64,000 nucleotides of DNA from Nostoc indistinguendum CM1-VF10 (GTDB lineage Bacteria; Cyanobacteriota; Cyanobacteriia; Cyanobacteriales; Nostocaceae): NCBI GenBank assembly GCA_019359215.1, contig JAHHHS010000025.1, positions 1-64,000 on the forward strand, given 5' to 3'. The notes beneath the pieces are model-generated. The model had not been told where the DNA came from, ran no database searches, and saw only the letters and a program-made list of their open reading frames with translations. How positions within the stretch are numbered: the first letter of the stretch is position 1; each line of letters opens with the position of its first letter. The position numbers and the translations under genes were made by a program. Of this stretch, positions 1 through 8,916 are shown one piece after another.

Positions 1-117
1 CTAAAATAGACGCTTTACTTATTAGCGTACTACTTAACATATTTAATACTCAAATTTGATTCTATTCCCATCTCTCGGTTAAATATTCTGTATATTTAGC
101 TACGATTCTATATGCGC

Positions 118-534
118 TTACCCTGCTCTTTCGGCAACTTGACCAGGGAAGACACCATCAAGTGAGTAGCAACGTCCTCCTGCTCGGTCACTAGCTTCGT
201 AAATAGTAGCTTTAATTCCTTGACGTTGAAGTTCGTACCCACAAGCAAGTCCTGCTAAACCAGCACCTACAATAGCTATCTTTGCATCCACTGATGAAGG
301 TGCGGCTAAAGTACGATGAAAATAACCAGACCCTACACCAATTGTCCCACCCAATATTGTCAATTTCCCTAAATCAGTCAAAAATTGTCGCCGCTTAGTT
401 TTACGCAACGACATCAGCTTTTTAAGTTGCTCAATGCGCTCAATGCCTTCGCTCGTTGAAATATCATGCTTTTGACAATAGCTGACAATCCCAAGTGTGT
501 TGGCTAATTTTCTAAATATTGGTGAATGACTCAT
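118..534 (-). pseudogene. Truncated flavin monoamine oxidase (N-terminal remnant)
   Basis: The product has 138 residues. It carries a twin-arginine-like signal (RRQFL followed by a hydrophobic stretch, about residues 48-75), then the FAD-binding Rossmann motif GAGLAGL and the EASDRAGGR motif typical of the amine oxidase/L-amino-acid oxidase superfamily. Family members normally run to well over 400 residues. Here the frame stops at TAA just after VAERAG, where relatives continue into the substrate domain (usually VAERGGEFID). The 117 bases left of the stop show no continuation in any frame that I can see. I therefore call it a remnant cut by a rearrangement rather than a functional enzyme. A short FAD-binding peptide could still be made, but catalysis is not expected. 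Confidence 0.75.
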
Positions 535-799
535 TAGTTAGATACAACTTTAACTGGTTTTTTTAGGAAAATTTTCTATTTACTTATCTGTTTACAAGTA
601 TAGATTTGATCTATGTAGTTACTTTAAAGAATTAACCTTTATAAGATAAAGTTTTAATATTTTTTCAATTAGTAACTGAACTTTCTTGATTTGTCAATAA
701 CTTCAATAGATAATTGAAGTACTATCCAGATTTGCAAAAAAGAAGTTGCGTAAGTTTTGAATAATTTTACAAGCGATCGCTGGGTAAATAGACTTGCAC
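535..799. other. AT-rich spacer, no gene seen
   Basis: This spacer holds one HIP1-type octamer near 774 and otherwise AT-rich sequence. I see no open frame with coding character. Confidence 0.5.
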
Positions 800-840
800 T
801 GTATTGGCACAGCAGCAATGAGCATTGCCGTGCCAATACA
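800..840. repeat. Long hairpin repeat
   Basis: Perfect 11-base arms (TGTATTGGCAC at 800-810 and GTGCCAATACA at 830-840) enclose a second inverted pair (GCAATG and CATTGC). The near-continuous hairpin lies just beyond the stop codon of the minus-strand gene at 879-2234. It could act as a terminator structure although no clear T-run follows. It resembles the dispersed palindromic elements common in Nostoc spacers. Confidence 0.6.
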
Positions 841-878
841 AAAGATGTGTTTCAAAGAAATGAAAACTGCTGTAAAAA

Positions 879-2234
879 TTACGAATTACCGATTTTTAAA
901 GTTCGGTGTTTGTAACGGACTATGCATAATAGAACAATTAGTAATACAAGCGCTTTGATCATTGATGGCTCCACTACTCTTTTCATTTCCGTAGGGGTTG
1001 TAGGAGTAAAATTACACGGAATCTCAATGATCTGTGTGTGATCAGAACCATTACCAGTGGGAGTCAGATCGCATTCGCCTTGGCTGTTGAGAGATAAAGG
1101 TGCATTTTCTGAAGAAACAGATGTTTGAGCTGATGCACTATCGCCATCCAGTAGGAGAAGCAAAATTAAACCAAGACCCCCAATTCCGATTATTGGCCAG
1201 AGTGGAAAGGAATTAGGACTGTCTTGTACCAAAACATCTCCCACAGAGGCAGGGAAAGTACCGAAGCTCATTGCTTCTCCATCCAATGCTACTGGATTAT
1301 CACTCAGCAAAATATCTCCTGGGATATCTTCTCCCAATAACTGACTAAATTCCTGTGGAACCGCGTTATTGGGACGTCCGAATTCCCCACCATTTTTGGA
1401 GTATGGAAAGGATAGTACTTCAAAGATTCTCTGTTGGAGTTGATTCGGATTTCCAGAACTCAACGCATCCAAACCTGTTGAAATTTTATCTACATAGAAA
1501 TTCGTCATCTCAGGCGACAGACCTAGAGACTGAATCTGCTCCCTAACATTGGAAATTTTTGAGGCTTCTTCAAATAGGAGTCGTCCGTATGACAACTTCA
1601 AGTCTAGTAATCCATCCCGGAGGCTGACCGAGTTGTTGGTTCCTGAGTATGGTGACCAGTAGAACTGCTTGGTTATATGTCCGAGTCCTTCTACTGGATT
1701 TCGACCAACAGGCTGTCCAAGAAGGTATTGAGATCCATCCATAATTGCGGGGGATTCGTTTCTCCAAAATGAGGCGAAAGGCACCGCAGAGAGATTGGGA
1801 TTGTTACCGTAAAAGCTAGCAAAGTTCTGGAAGTTTTCTTCCCCACCAGCTGCTCGGATCAGGAGGTTTTGATAGCTAGTTCCGTCATTTAAATCCAGTA
1901 ATCGCTGGATTACCGATCCAGTTTTATTGCAAGTCAGGCCAAATCCCACATCACATCCAGGGATGACTCGCATCTGGCTCAGATTCTGGTTATTGATTTG
2001 GTACTGGAGATACTCATATTCCAGCCCTTGTTGGATACCATAGCGTCCAATATTGAGCTGTGCAAAAGTAGGCTGACACGTAGTGACTACTACTGCAACA
2101 GATGAGAATACGATGGTTGCAAACCGAACTGCCTTCTCTACAAGACGCTCCGCGTAGCTTGCTTCCACGTTCGCGTAGCGTCCCGCAGGGAAGTGGTACG
2201 GCATTGCAATTCTTTGAACAATTGATTTAGGCAA
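879..2234 (-). CDS. Secreted/membrane protein of unknown function
   Basis: The product has 451 residues and I do not recognise its family. After an unusual N-terminal stretch (about residues 12-36, encoded by a dispersed repeat) comes a hydrophobic signal-like segment ending TFAQ, so the mature chain should be exported. The middle is polar, with many Asn, Gln and Gly residues. A transmembrane segment rich in Ile, Gly and Leu lies near residues 345-362, and another hydrophobic segment near the C-terminus is followed by basic residues (RYKHR). This suggests an exported protein anchored by its C-terminal part. The start is the first ATG; no ATG lies between the repeat-derived part and the signal segment. 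Function unknown. Confidence 0.7.
   Translation of the reverse strand: MPKSIVQRIAMPYHFPAGRYANVEASYAERLVEKAVRFATIVFSSVAVVVTTCQPTFAQLNIGRYGIQQGLEYEYLQYQINNQNLSQMRVIPGCDVGFGLTCNKTGSVIQRLLDLNDGTSYQNLLIRAAGGEENFQNFASFYGNNPNLSAVPFASFWRNESPAIMDGSQYLLGQPVGRNPVEGLGHITKQFYWSPYSGTNNSVSLRDGLLDLKLSYGRLLFEEASKISNVREQIQSLGLSPEMTNFYVDKISTGLDALSSGNPNQLQQRIFEVLSFPYSKNGGEFGRPNNAVPQEFSQLLGEDIPGDILLSDNPVALDGEAMSFGTFPASVGDVLVQDSPNSFPLWPIIGIGGLGLILLLLLDGDSASAQTSVSSENAPLSLNSQGECDLTPTGNGSDHTQIIEIPCNFTPTTPTEMKRVVEPSMIKALVLLIVLLCIVRYKHRTLKIGNS
2127..2200. repeat. Short dispersed repeat inside a coding region
   Basis: The segment shares blocks with the repeat at 30850-30900 (complement of GAAGCAAGCTACG, GTAGAGAAGGC) and with the one at 34121-34174 (complement of ACGCTACGCGAACG). 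It is read in frame as about residues 12-36 of the 879-2234 protein, immediately before the signal-like segment. Confidence 0.7.
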
Positions 2235-2343
2235 GATGCACCTCTACTAAATGACAGCAATTTCATTGGTTGTTCACGTCCCTCTTTCAGTCCGTGGGGC
2301 CGATATTAATAGCTCCAGAAATTTAACGAGTCGCAACAATACG

Positions 2344-2362
2344 GCAGACTCATCGAGTCTGC
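2344..2362. repeat. Small perfect hairpin
   Basis: GCAGACTC and GAGTCTGC are separated by 3 bases. It lies between the two minus-strand genes. No T-run follows on the minus strand, so a terminator role is uncertain. Confidence 0.45.
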
Positions 2363-2483
2363 GAACAGTGTTCCTCTCATGGGTAATTAGAATTGGAGAT
2401 TGGGAGAAAATTTCTTTAGGAGTTGAGCGAGGTTTGAATCCCCATCTATACCCATTTCACTCCCCAATCTCCAGTACTCAAGC

Positions 2484-3125
2484 TCAACTCTTAGGTAAAT
2501 CAATGTTGATTGTGATTCCAGTACCCTTGAGATTTCCTGATGAGAGTGTGTGATATAAGACCAATGCCCGGTTTGGTTGGTCAAAAAGAAACCCACGACG
2601 TGTGGGTTTGATCTTCCCTTCTTTTACTAAGGAGACAAAAGCTTCTAAATACCTACGTATACCTTGACGGTTCTCTTGACTATTATTCATATGACGCTTA
2701 ATCAGCATCATAAAAAAGTCCAAACTCCGATTTTCCTGTCCCTGAATCAGACTGCCCTCATCTAAGAAAGAACTTGCTATAAGTCTGCCATCGACTTGTT
2801 TAACCTTAAATAAGGTAAAGTAACGCCCCTCTTTTTTAGGATTGTTCGCATAACAGACCCAAGAACCCTCTTGATTCTGTGTAAAACCTTGTTCAGCAAG
2901 GTAAGAAAGCAAAGAAGTACTTGCCTTGGTTTGTAGTGGAGGCAATAAATCCTCAATGGGATCTAAAGAGCAAATCTTCTGCGTTGTTTTCTGTTGAGAA
3001 GCAGCAGGAGTCTCTTGGGTATAGACACGCAGGGGCTTTTCATTAGACATTGCCATAGTAGACATTGCTGCGATCGCAGATATTTGGAAAGCGATCGCTC
3101 TAAACAAACGAACAATGATATTCAT
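2484..3125 (-). CDS. Hypothetical exported protein
   Basis: The product has 213 residues. A short N-terminal hydrophobic segment (AIAFQISAIAAMSTMAM) looks like a signal peptide. The rest is a soluble mixed alpha/beta-looking chain with two cysteines (in KICSLDP and WVCYANN), which could form a disulphide after export. I recognise no family. It precedes the 879-2234 gene on the same strand with a 249-base gap, so co-transcription is possible but not shown. Codon use and the HIP1 octamer in the signal region resemble the neighbours. Confidence 0.65.
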   Translation of the reverse strand: MNIIVRLFRAIAFQISAIAAMSTMAMSNEKPLRVYTQETPAASQQKTTQKICSLDPIEDLLPPLQTKASTSLLSYLAEQGFTQNQEGSWVCYANNPKKEGRYFTLFKVKQVDGRLIASSFLDEGSLIQGQENRSLDFFMMLIKRHMNNSQENRQGIRRYLEAFVSLVKEGKIKPTRRGFLFDQPNRALVLYHTLSSGNLKGTGITINIDLPKS

Positions 3126-4149
3126 GTTTTTCCTGTTACTCTTAGTGACCTTGTTAATAATCGAGTCGTTACTAAATCAGGATTGATCTAGCAACCCTAA
3201 ATTATGTTAGATTTTAATGTTTGCCTCATTTGGCCGAGGTAGCTTAATTTTTCAGCCATAAAATAGGGTTTTTATATTAGGTAACTAACCACAGAGAGAA
3301 ATCAATATTTAAATAAAACACGCAATATTAATGTCTTATTGGCAAGACAAACTTGGCTTTTCGGTATTTTTAAATATACGAAAAACGCTTGACTTAGTGT
3401 CAAATATTTCCTATTTACTCTTGTCTAAATTTTAAGAGGCTTTTATACCTTCTTAGCTAGCTTTTATAATTCCTAAAAGAGGGCTTTGTTAGCTATTTAG
3501 TACCTTGTATAAGCAAATTTTCAAAAGCTCTGCGCTTTGCAGATTAGCGCTTTTGTGGATTTTCTGGGTGGATTGAATAATTTTTTGTTTTTTGGAGGTA
3601 GCACACCTAACTAGCTGTTTCCGCATGGTTGCAATTTAATGTATAAAATCATATCTCCTTGACAGTAAAATAATATTACCATGAGCTTGATATATGCAAC
3701 AGTATTGTGGACAGTTATCAAAGTTGTACATCGTGAATTTTAACTACCTTTTCATTAAATTTCATGGCAAATAGCTGAGAGCCAAAATTAATTTACTTAT
3801 ACATCGCTAGTATTTTAAAATTTAGTACGTTTGTTCTTAAGTTAATAGTACCGTGTTTTAAATATAACTTTTTTGCAAGAAATATACGGACAAATAATAT
3901 ATTCTTATTGCTGAATAAGCCTGATTTGCTGAACTTTCAGCTACAAGCGATCGCACCAAACAAAGTTAAAAGCGTCTAAGGCTTAGATTCCCGAACTATA
4001 TATTGTCACGAGAAAAGAGTATGCCCTGAAATTTGTCCTGTAGATAGAGAAATATCCTGAGCGCAGTTGCTATATTTATAAATTCGAGTGATAACAAGCT
4101 TTGACTACAATTAAGATATTAACTTAGTATTTTTACAAGCCTTGGCAGT
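3126..4149. other. Long AT-rich spacer without a recognisable gene
   Basis: About 1 kb with strong A+T bias and no open frame of coding character on either strand. I see no tRNA, obvious terminator or mobile-element ends. It presumably contains promoters for the divergent genes on either side. It could also be eroded former coding sequence. Confidence 0.5.
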
Positions 4150-4578
4150 ATGAATGTGGAATTTTTTAACAGGATTCCTTTGATGCCTTTAATATTACTA
4201 TGGCTGGCTTACACTCTCTTGGGATGGTATCTTGCTGCTCATCATATTGTTTGGTTGGTAGGAGCTTTTGTCGCTGCTATGGTTATAGCTGTAGTGCGAA
4301 AAAGTTTTTCTTGGTTAGAGCGTTTAGTTGAATTTGGGTCTAAGACTTTAGCTGTCATATTATTTTTAAGTATATCAATTGCTTTTGTAGCAACTTGGTC
4401 GCTATTCTTAAGCCTTTTTCTCATTCCCTTGGCAAGTACACTTTTAGCTGATTTAGAAATGCGCTTTTCTGGCTTTAGGAAGCTAGATTCGTTTTGGGTT
4501 TTAACAGTCATAGCTGTATTGGGCTTAGTAATGGGCGAATTAATAGATATTCTACTTTTTCCCAGTAGCAGATACTAA
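4150..4578 (+). CDS. Small integral membrane protein, unknown function
   Basis: The product has 142 residues and is largely hydrophobic, with about four predicted transmembrane helices near residues 9-27, 31-47, 63-97 (one long or two short) and 115-138. A basic, aromatic loop (RKSFSWLERL) lies between helices 2 and 3, and conserved-looking acidic residues (ADLEMRF) lie before the last helix. I cannot assign a family. It stands alone, with a long spacer upstream and a strong hairpin shortly after its stop. Confidence 0.7.
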   Translation: MNVEFFNRIPLMPLILLWLAYTLLGWYLAAHHIVWLVGAFVAAMVIAVVRKSFSWLERLVEFGSKTLAVILFLSISIAFVATWSLFLSLFLIPLASTLLADLEMRFSGFRKLDSFWVLTVIAVLGLVMGELIDILLFPSSRY

Positions 4579-4611
4579 TGGATTAAGGATAAAAAGGGAT
4601 TTTTATTATTT

Positions 4612-4649
4612 ATTAAGTAGGGACGCACATTTGTGTGTCCCTACTTAAT
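4612..4649. repeat. Palindromic dispersed repeat (GTAGGGACGCAC type)
   Basis: An 18-base stem with one G-T pair and a 2-base loop, built around GTAGGGACGCACA and TGTGTGTCCCTAC. The same outer sequence recurs at 19661-19688. It could terminate the 4150-4578 transcript, but its form is that of a dispersed palindromic element. Confidence 0.7.
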
Positions 4650-5251
4650 TTAAAGTTTTAGGTGATCGCTATTTCTACCTGCCTGATAAAACTAAGCACG
4701 ATTAGCCACTATTAGTCAATCATTCTTTAGATTACTATAAATCCAACTTACGGAAGACGTTTTATTGAATCAAACCTTCTAGCCTATTAGCAGAATTAGG
4801 ACAACTAACAATGTAAATACTTCTGATGAAAATCAGAGGTAGGATGATGCACGCCTAAATTGTATAAACACTCTTTACGGTCGTTAACTTTTGACGGTTA
4901 ACGGTTATCATTCATTGGTCATCAACCTTCATGTAAATGTTCAAGTTAAATGCGTAACAGCTTACATAGGTGACATTTGAGCCTCAACAACAAACAGGAA
5001 AACAGTTCCTTATTTAAGATTAAGAAGTTGCCAAAGATAAACATTGTCTAGCAAGGGAAATGGAAGCAATCACTGTAGGGAGATTGATCTGTATGTGGCG
5101 TGGTGGATATTACCGTTTGAAGGCATATTATTGATGATTGTCATTTTTGAGTCACATTTGTTTTGAACCATAGAGATATAGGTAAAACAGTGCAAAAAAA
5201 GATGAAACAAAGCGGCGAGTCCCCACTCAACAGTACTAATAAGGGAGTAAC
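4650..5251. other. Spacer before the permease gene
   Basis: AT-rich with no convincing gene. Minus-strand open frames here run into the permease and look non-coding. A ribosome-binding GGGAG lies at about 5243-5247, just before the permease start. Confidence 0.45.
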
Positions 5252-6616
5252 GTGAGTAGACGTAAAGACTACAGTTTGCTTCAGCAGACAGAAACAGATC
5301 AAGTAGCAGCACCCAAGCCATCGCTGACATTATCAGATGCAGTGGCTCTGATTGTCGGTATTGTGATCGGGGCAGGGATTTTTCAAACCCCGGCTTTAGT
5401 GGCAAGTCAAGCAGGTAGTGATATTGCTGTACTCTTTCTTTGGCTGATGGGTGGCGTGGTATCTCTGGTAGGAGGGCTGTGCTATGCAGAGTTAGCCACT
5501 GTCTATCCCGATGTTGGTGGTGCTTACTATTATTTAAAACGTGCATTTGGGCGGGGAGTCGCCTTTTTATTTGCCTGGGCGCGAATGACAGTGATTCAAA
5601 CTGGTTCTATTGCCCTGTTGGCATTTGTTTTTGGCGATTATGTTTCTCAGATATGGCGGCTAGGAACGTTTTCGTCTTCTATTTATGCAGCCATAGGGAT
5701 CGCACTTTTAACTGCTTTGAACATCATCGGTTTGCAGCAGGGTAAGTGGACACAAAACTTGCTGAGTGCTGCGAAAGTTCTGGGTTTGTTGCTGGTAGTA
5801 ATTCTTGGGCTTACCGCCATTCCTAATTCTGCTGCTCCCGCCCCTGTAGAATCTGCATCATCAGGAACGTGGGGGCTAGCTATGGTATTTGTGCTATTGT
5901 CCTATGGCGGTTGGAATGAGGCGGCTTACATCTCAGCAGAAATTCAAGATGGACGACGTAATATTGTGCGATCGCTAATGTGGAGTATTGGCATCATCAC
6001 TGCCATTTACTTACTCATCAATCTGGCTTACCTGCGGGGACTGGGATTAGGAAATATGGCACAGTCTGAAGCAGTAGCGGCAGATTTAATGCGCTCTCTT
6101 TGGGGTGAACCGGGAGCCTTATTCATCAGTGTATTGATTGCGATCGCTACTTTGGGAGCAACCAACGCTACAATCTTTACCGGAGCGCGTACCAATTTCG
6201 CACTAGGACAAGATTTTTCGCTATTTGGTTTTATGGGACGCTGGCAACAACGTCCTAGTAGTCCTATCCATGCCTTATTATTGCAAGCTGCGATCGCCTT
6301 AGCACTGGTTTTTTTAGGCACGCTCACCCGCAAAGGCTTTGAAACAATGGTGGATTACACCGCCCCAATATTTTGGTTCTTCTTTTTGCTTTCCGGCATA
6401 TCACTACTGGTATTGCGAATCCGCGAACCCCACATAGTACGCCCATTCCGTGTGCCATTTTATCCTTTCACACCATTGCTGTTTTGTGCCGTCTGCGGTT
6501 ACTTGCTCTACTCCAGCTTGGCTTATACAGGTGTGGGAGCAGTTGCAGGTGTTTTAGTTGTAGCAGCAGGTATCCCCGTGTTGTTTTGGAATAACTATCG
6601 CCAAGGTAAGACTTAA
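5252..6616 (+). CDS. APC-family amino acid/polyamine permease
   Basis: The product has 454 residues with about 12 hydrophobic helices, the usual length for the amino acid-polyamine-organocation superfamily. The first helix carries the GIVIGAGIFQTP motif (about residues 36-47) characteristic of the LAT/APC substrate site. The GGWNEAAYISAEI motif around residues 220-232 matches the helix 6 region. It is an inner-membrane secondary transporter; the substrate cannot be told from sequence. The start is a GTG at 5252 preceded by GGGAG four bases away, and the translation before it is not family-like. It appears to be a single-gene unit. Confidence 0.85.
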   Translation: MSRRKDYSLLQQTETDQVAAPKPSLTLSDAVALIVGIVIGAGIFQTPALVASQAGSDIAVLFLWLMGGVVSLVGGLCYAELATVYPDVGGAYYYLKRAFGRGVAFLFAWARMTVIQTGSIALLAFVFGDYVSQIWRLGTFSSSIYAAIGIALLTALNIIGLQQGKWTQNLLSAAKVLGLLLVVILGLTAIPNSAAPAPVESASSGTWGLAMVFVLLSYGGWNEAAYISAEIQDGRRNIVRSLMWSIGIITAIYLLINLAYLRGLGLGNMAQSEAVAADLMRSLWGEPGALFISVLIAIATLGATNATIFTGARTNFALGQDFSLFGFMGRWQQRPSSPIHALLLQAAIALALVFLGTLTRKGFETMVDYTAPIFWFFFLLSGISLLVLRIREPHIVRPFRVPFYPFTPLLFCAVCGYLLYSSLAYTGVGAVAGVLVVAAGIPVLFWNNYRQGKT

Positions 6617-6762
6617 TCCAAGTTTGGACTTTGGCTACGCTCAGTCGAGCAGTTTTGGATTGTGCAACCTCAATCTCACGCTATAAACAATTCAAAATTC
6701 TATGACTATTCAGTTGTTTTACTAACTACTAACCAAAAGTTACTCAATCAAGGAGAAAATTC

Positions 6763-7422
6763 ATGAACTTCAAAAAAATTCTGTTTTTAATGGTTACAGG
6801 GGTTAGTATTACCAGCTTGGGAATTGCTGGGTGTACACCGCAAGGCACAGACTTAGAAGCCGGGACACAACCTTCTACTTTGACGGGTCAGACTGAAACC
6901 GAAGCACCAGCTACGACAACTCCCACAACTCAACCACAAGAACGCGCCGGCGATGTTCCTTATGTACCTACACCACAGCCAGTGGTAGATGCAATGTTGA
7001 AAGTGGCAAAAGTGGGTAAAAATGATGTGCTTTATGACCTTGGTAGTGGTGATGGAAGAATTGTCGTTACTGCAGCGCAAAGGTATGGTACGCGCGGTGT
7101 CGGCGTAGATATCAACCCTCAACGCATTCAAGAAGCTAATGACAATGCCAAGAAAGCAGGAGTAACAGATCGCGTGAAGTTTGTCCAGCAAGATTTGTTC
7201 ACCACTGATTTTAGTGAAGCAACAGTACTTACACTTTACTTACTGCCAGAGGTCAATGCCAAACTCCGTCCGAAGATATTGAGTGAACTCAAACCTGGGA
7301 CTCGCATTGTCTCTCACGCCTTTGATATGGGTGATTGGAAACCAGATCAGACCCTGACTGTAGATGGCAAAACCATTTACTATTGGGTAGTTCCTAAAGA
7401 TGTGCCAGAGAATTTACGTTAG
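6763..7422 (+). CDS. Lipoprotein-type SAM-dependent methyltransferase
   Basis: The product has 219 residues. The N-terminus has a basic start, a hydrophobic core and a lipobox ending GIAGC (Cys near residue 24), so the mature protein should be lipidated and face outwards. A Thr/Pro-rich linker (about residues 25-65) follows. The rest is a class I methyltransferase fold with motif I LGSGDGR, the GVDINP acidic loop, and a QQDLF motif after DRVKF. Predicted export is odd because S-adenosylmethionine is cytoplasmic; the acceptor is unknown. A strong AAGGAG precedes the ATG by 8 bases. A non-catalytic SAM-like binding role is possible. Confidence 0.75.
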   Translation: MNFKKILFLMVTGVSITSLGIAGCTPQGTDLEAGTQPSTLTGQTETEAPATTTPTTQPQERAGDVPYVPTPQPVVDAMLKVAKVGKNDVLYDLGSGDGRIVVTAAQRYGTRGVGVDINPQRIQEANDNAKKAGVTDRVKFVQQDLFTTDFSEATVLTLYLLPEVNAKLRPKILSELKPGTRIVSHAFDMGDWKPDQTLTVDGKTIYYWVVPKDVPENLR

Positions 7423-7446
7423 GGAATAATAGCATTGCCCCTGAGA

Positions 7447-7579
7447 TACCTCACCCAGGTTTTGCTTGTGCAAAACCTGTCCCTTTCCTTAGTAAGGATA
7501 AGGAGAGGAATGTGCCATAGGACAGGGTGAGGTTTTAGAGGACTTTTGGGTAATCGTATAACTTGTGTTTACACCGTAG
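7447..7579. repeat. Multi-hairpin repeat element with a MITE-like end
   Basis: An outer pair ACCTCACCC (7448-7456) and GGGTGAGGT (7525-7533) encloses a perfect 9-base hairpin CAGGTTTTG/CAAAACCTG (7456-7479) and a second small hairpin (TCCTTAGTAAGGA). At 7564-7579, TGTGTTTACACCGTAG closely matches the terminal repeat of the MITE-like element at 56733-56873. The remainder of the 7423-7761 spacer shows no gene. Confidence 0.6.
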
Positions 7580-7761
7580 CTCCTTGGCAAGAAGAGGAGT
7601 TCGGGATGAAATGTACTTCATGTAAACGAAAACCTTTATATTTTTAAATTACCTCTATTGGGGGTTGACAACAGCAAATTTAGATGTTGGAAAGAAGAAT
7701 CTAAAATTAAAAATAATTTAACTGAGTGCAAATTCCAGCAAGGGCAGCTTAGGCATAAAAT

Positions 7762-8571
7762 ATGATAGGGTTAAAAGGAAAGAATGCTTTAATTACAGGT
7801 GCAACTTCAGGTATTGGTCAGGCGATCGCTATCAGACTTGCTCAAGAAGGGTGCAACATCGCTATCAATTACCGTAAAGACCCGGAAGGCGCGGCAGAAA
7901 CGGAAGAGATGGCATTGCAAAAAGCCTGCGGCAACATCGAAAACTGTGGTGTGAAGTCTCTACCGGTTCAGGGAGATGTCTCCCAAGAATCAGACATAGT
8001 TGAGATGGTCAACACCGTAGTAAAGGAATTTGGCAGTGTAGATATTTTAATCAACAATGCTGGCATTCAAACAGAAAGTCCATCCCACGAAGTTACCACA
8101 GCAGACTTTGACCGAGTAATTGCAGTTAATCTCCGGGGTGCTTATCTTTGCGCCCGTGAAACTATTAAACACCTCCTGTCTGTTAATCGTCCGGGGGTGA
8201 TTATTAATATTTCCAGCGTTCACGAAATGATTCCGCGACCGATGTATATCAGTTATTCCATTAGTAAAGGTGGTATGGAAAACCTAACCAAAACTTTAGC
8301 ATTGGAATATGCCAAGCAAGGTATTCGTGTCAACGCCATTGCCCCCGGAGCAACAGTCACGCCAATAAATCAAGCCTGGATAGATGACCCCGAAAAAAAG
8401 GCGATTGTGGAAAGTCACATCCCAATGGGGCGTGCTGGCTCCTCAGAGGAGATGGCAGCCGCAGTAGCTTTTTTAGCTTCGGGTGAAGCCACCTACATCA
8501 CTGGACAAACCCTATTCATTGATGGTGGATTAACTCTGTATGCTGATTTCCGAGAAAGCTGGTCAGCTTAA
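7762..8571 (+). CDS. SDR-family oxidoreductase, glucose 1-dehydrogenase-like
   Basis: The product has 269 residues, typical of classical short-chain dehydrogenases. It shows the coenzyme motif TGATSGIG near residue 13, the structural NNAG, a catalytic Ser in the NISS segment, the YxxxK pair in YSISK, and the ending YITGQTLFIDGGLT common in glucose 1-dehydrogenase-type members. It should oxidise a sugar or alcohol with NAD(P) in the cytoplasm. The substrate is inferred from family resemblance only. It lies just upstream of an invertase gene, which hints at a sugar role, but a repeat-filled gap of 345 bases separates them. Confidence 0.85.
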   Translation: MIGLKGKNALITGATSGIGQAIAIRLAQEGCNIAINYRKDPEGAAETEEMALQKACGNIENCGVKSLPVQGDVSQESDIVEMVNTVVKEFGSVDILINNAGIQTESPSHEVTTADFDRVIAVNLRGAYLCARETIKHLLSVNRPGVIINISSVHEMIPRPMYISYSISKGGMENLTKTLALEYAKQGIRVNAIAPGATVTPINQAWIDDPEKKAIVESHIPMGRAGSSEEMAAAVAFLASGEATYITGQTLFIDGGLTLYADFRESWSA

Positions 8572-8880
8572 GAAAGAGGCAAGGGAGCAGGGGGCAGGGA
8601 GCAAGGGGGATAGAGCAGAGAGGGGATTCACACTTCGACCCAACTTTTAGAGAGGCTGCGCCCTAAGCGTAGCCATGCCACAGGCTTTACGGCAGAGCTA
8701 CGGGCAACGCAAAGCTACGTCGCCTGTTTCGTTAGTTTCCTGTAGGGTACGAACCACGCTTGTAGAAATCGAGGACTCAGACGTTCTGCTCTGCTTCACA
8801 GCAGTTCTTGATGAAGTCATTTCCCCCTGCCCCCTTCCCCCTGCCTCTCCGTTGAGGTAGGCTTGCGTACTTTCCACAAT
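8572..8880. repeat. Repeat-filled spacer (purine-rich and GCGTAGC-type repeats)
   Basis: It opens with purine-rich AGCAGGGGGCAGGGAG sequence (about 8583-8630) and closes with the complementary pyrimidine-rich CCCCCTGCCCCCTTCC (about 8823-8845), so the two ends could pair. Between them are short dispersed repeats (AAGCGTAGCC, GGGCAACGCAAAGCTACG). I see no gene in it. Confidence 0.6.
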
Positions 8881-8916
8881 TGAGCCGATACATACCATTA
8901 GTGGAATTAAACGCCC

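Noticed and set aside
2434..2452. tRNA-like T-arm sequence GAGGTTTGAATCCCC
   Set aside because: No acceptor, D or anticodon stems can be built around it; it lies in a repeat-like spacer.
5070..5546. 158-codon minus-strand frame over the permease start
   Set aside because: It overlaps the permease N-terminus and its translation lacks protein-like character.
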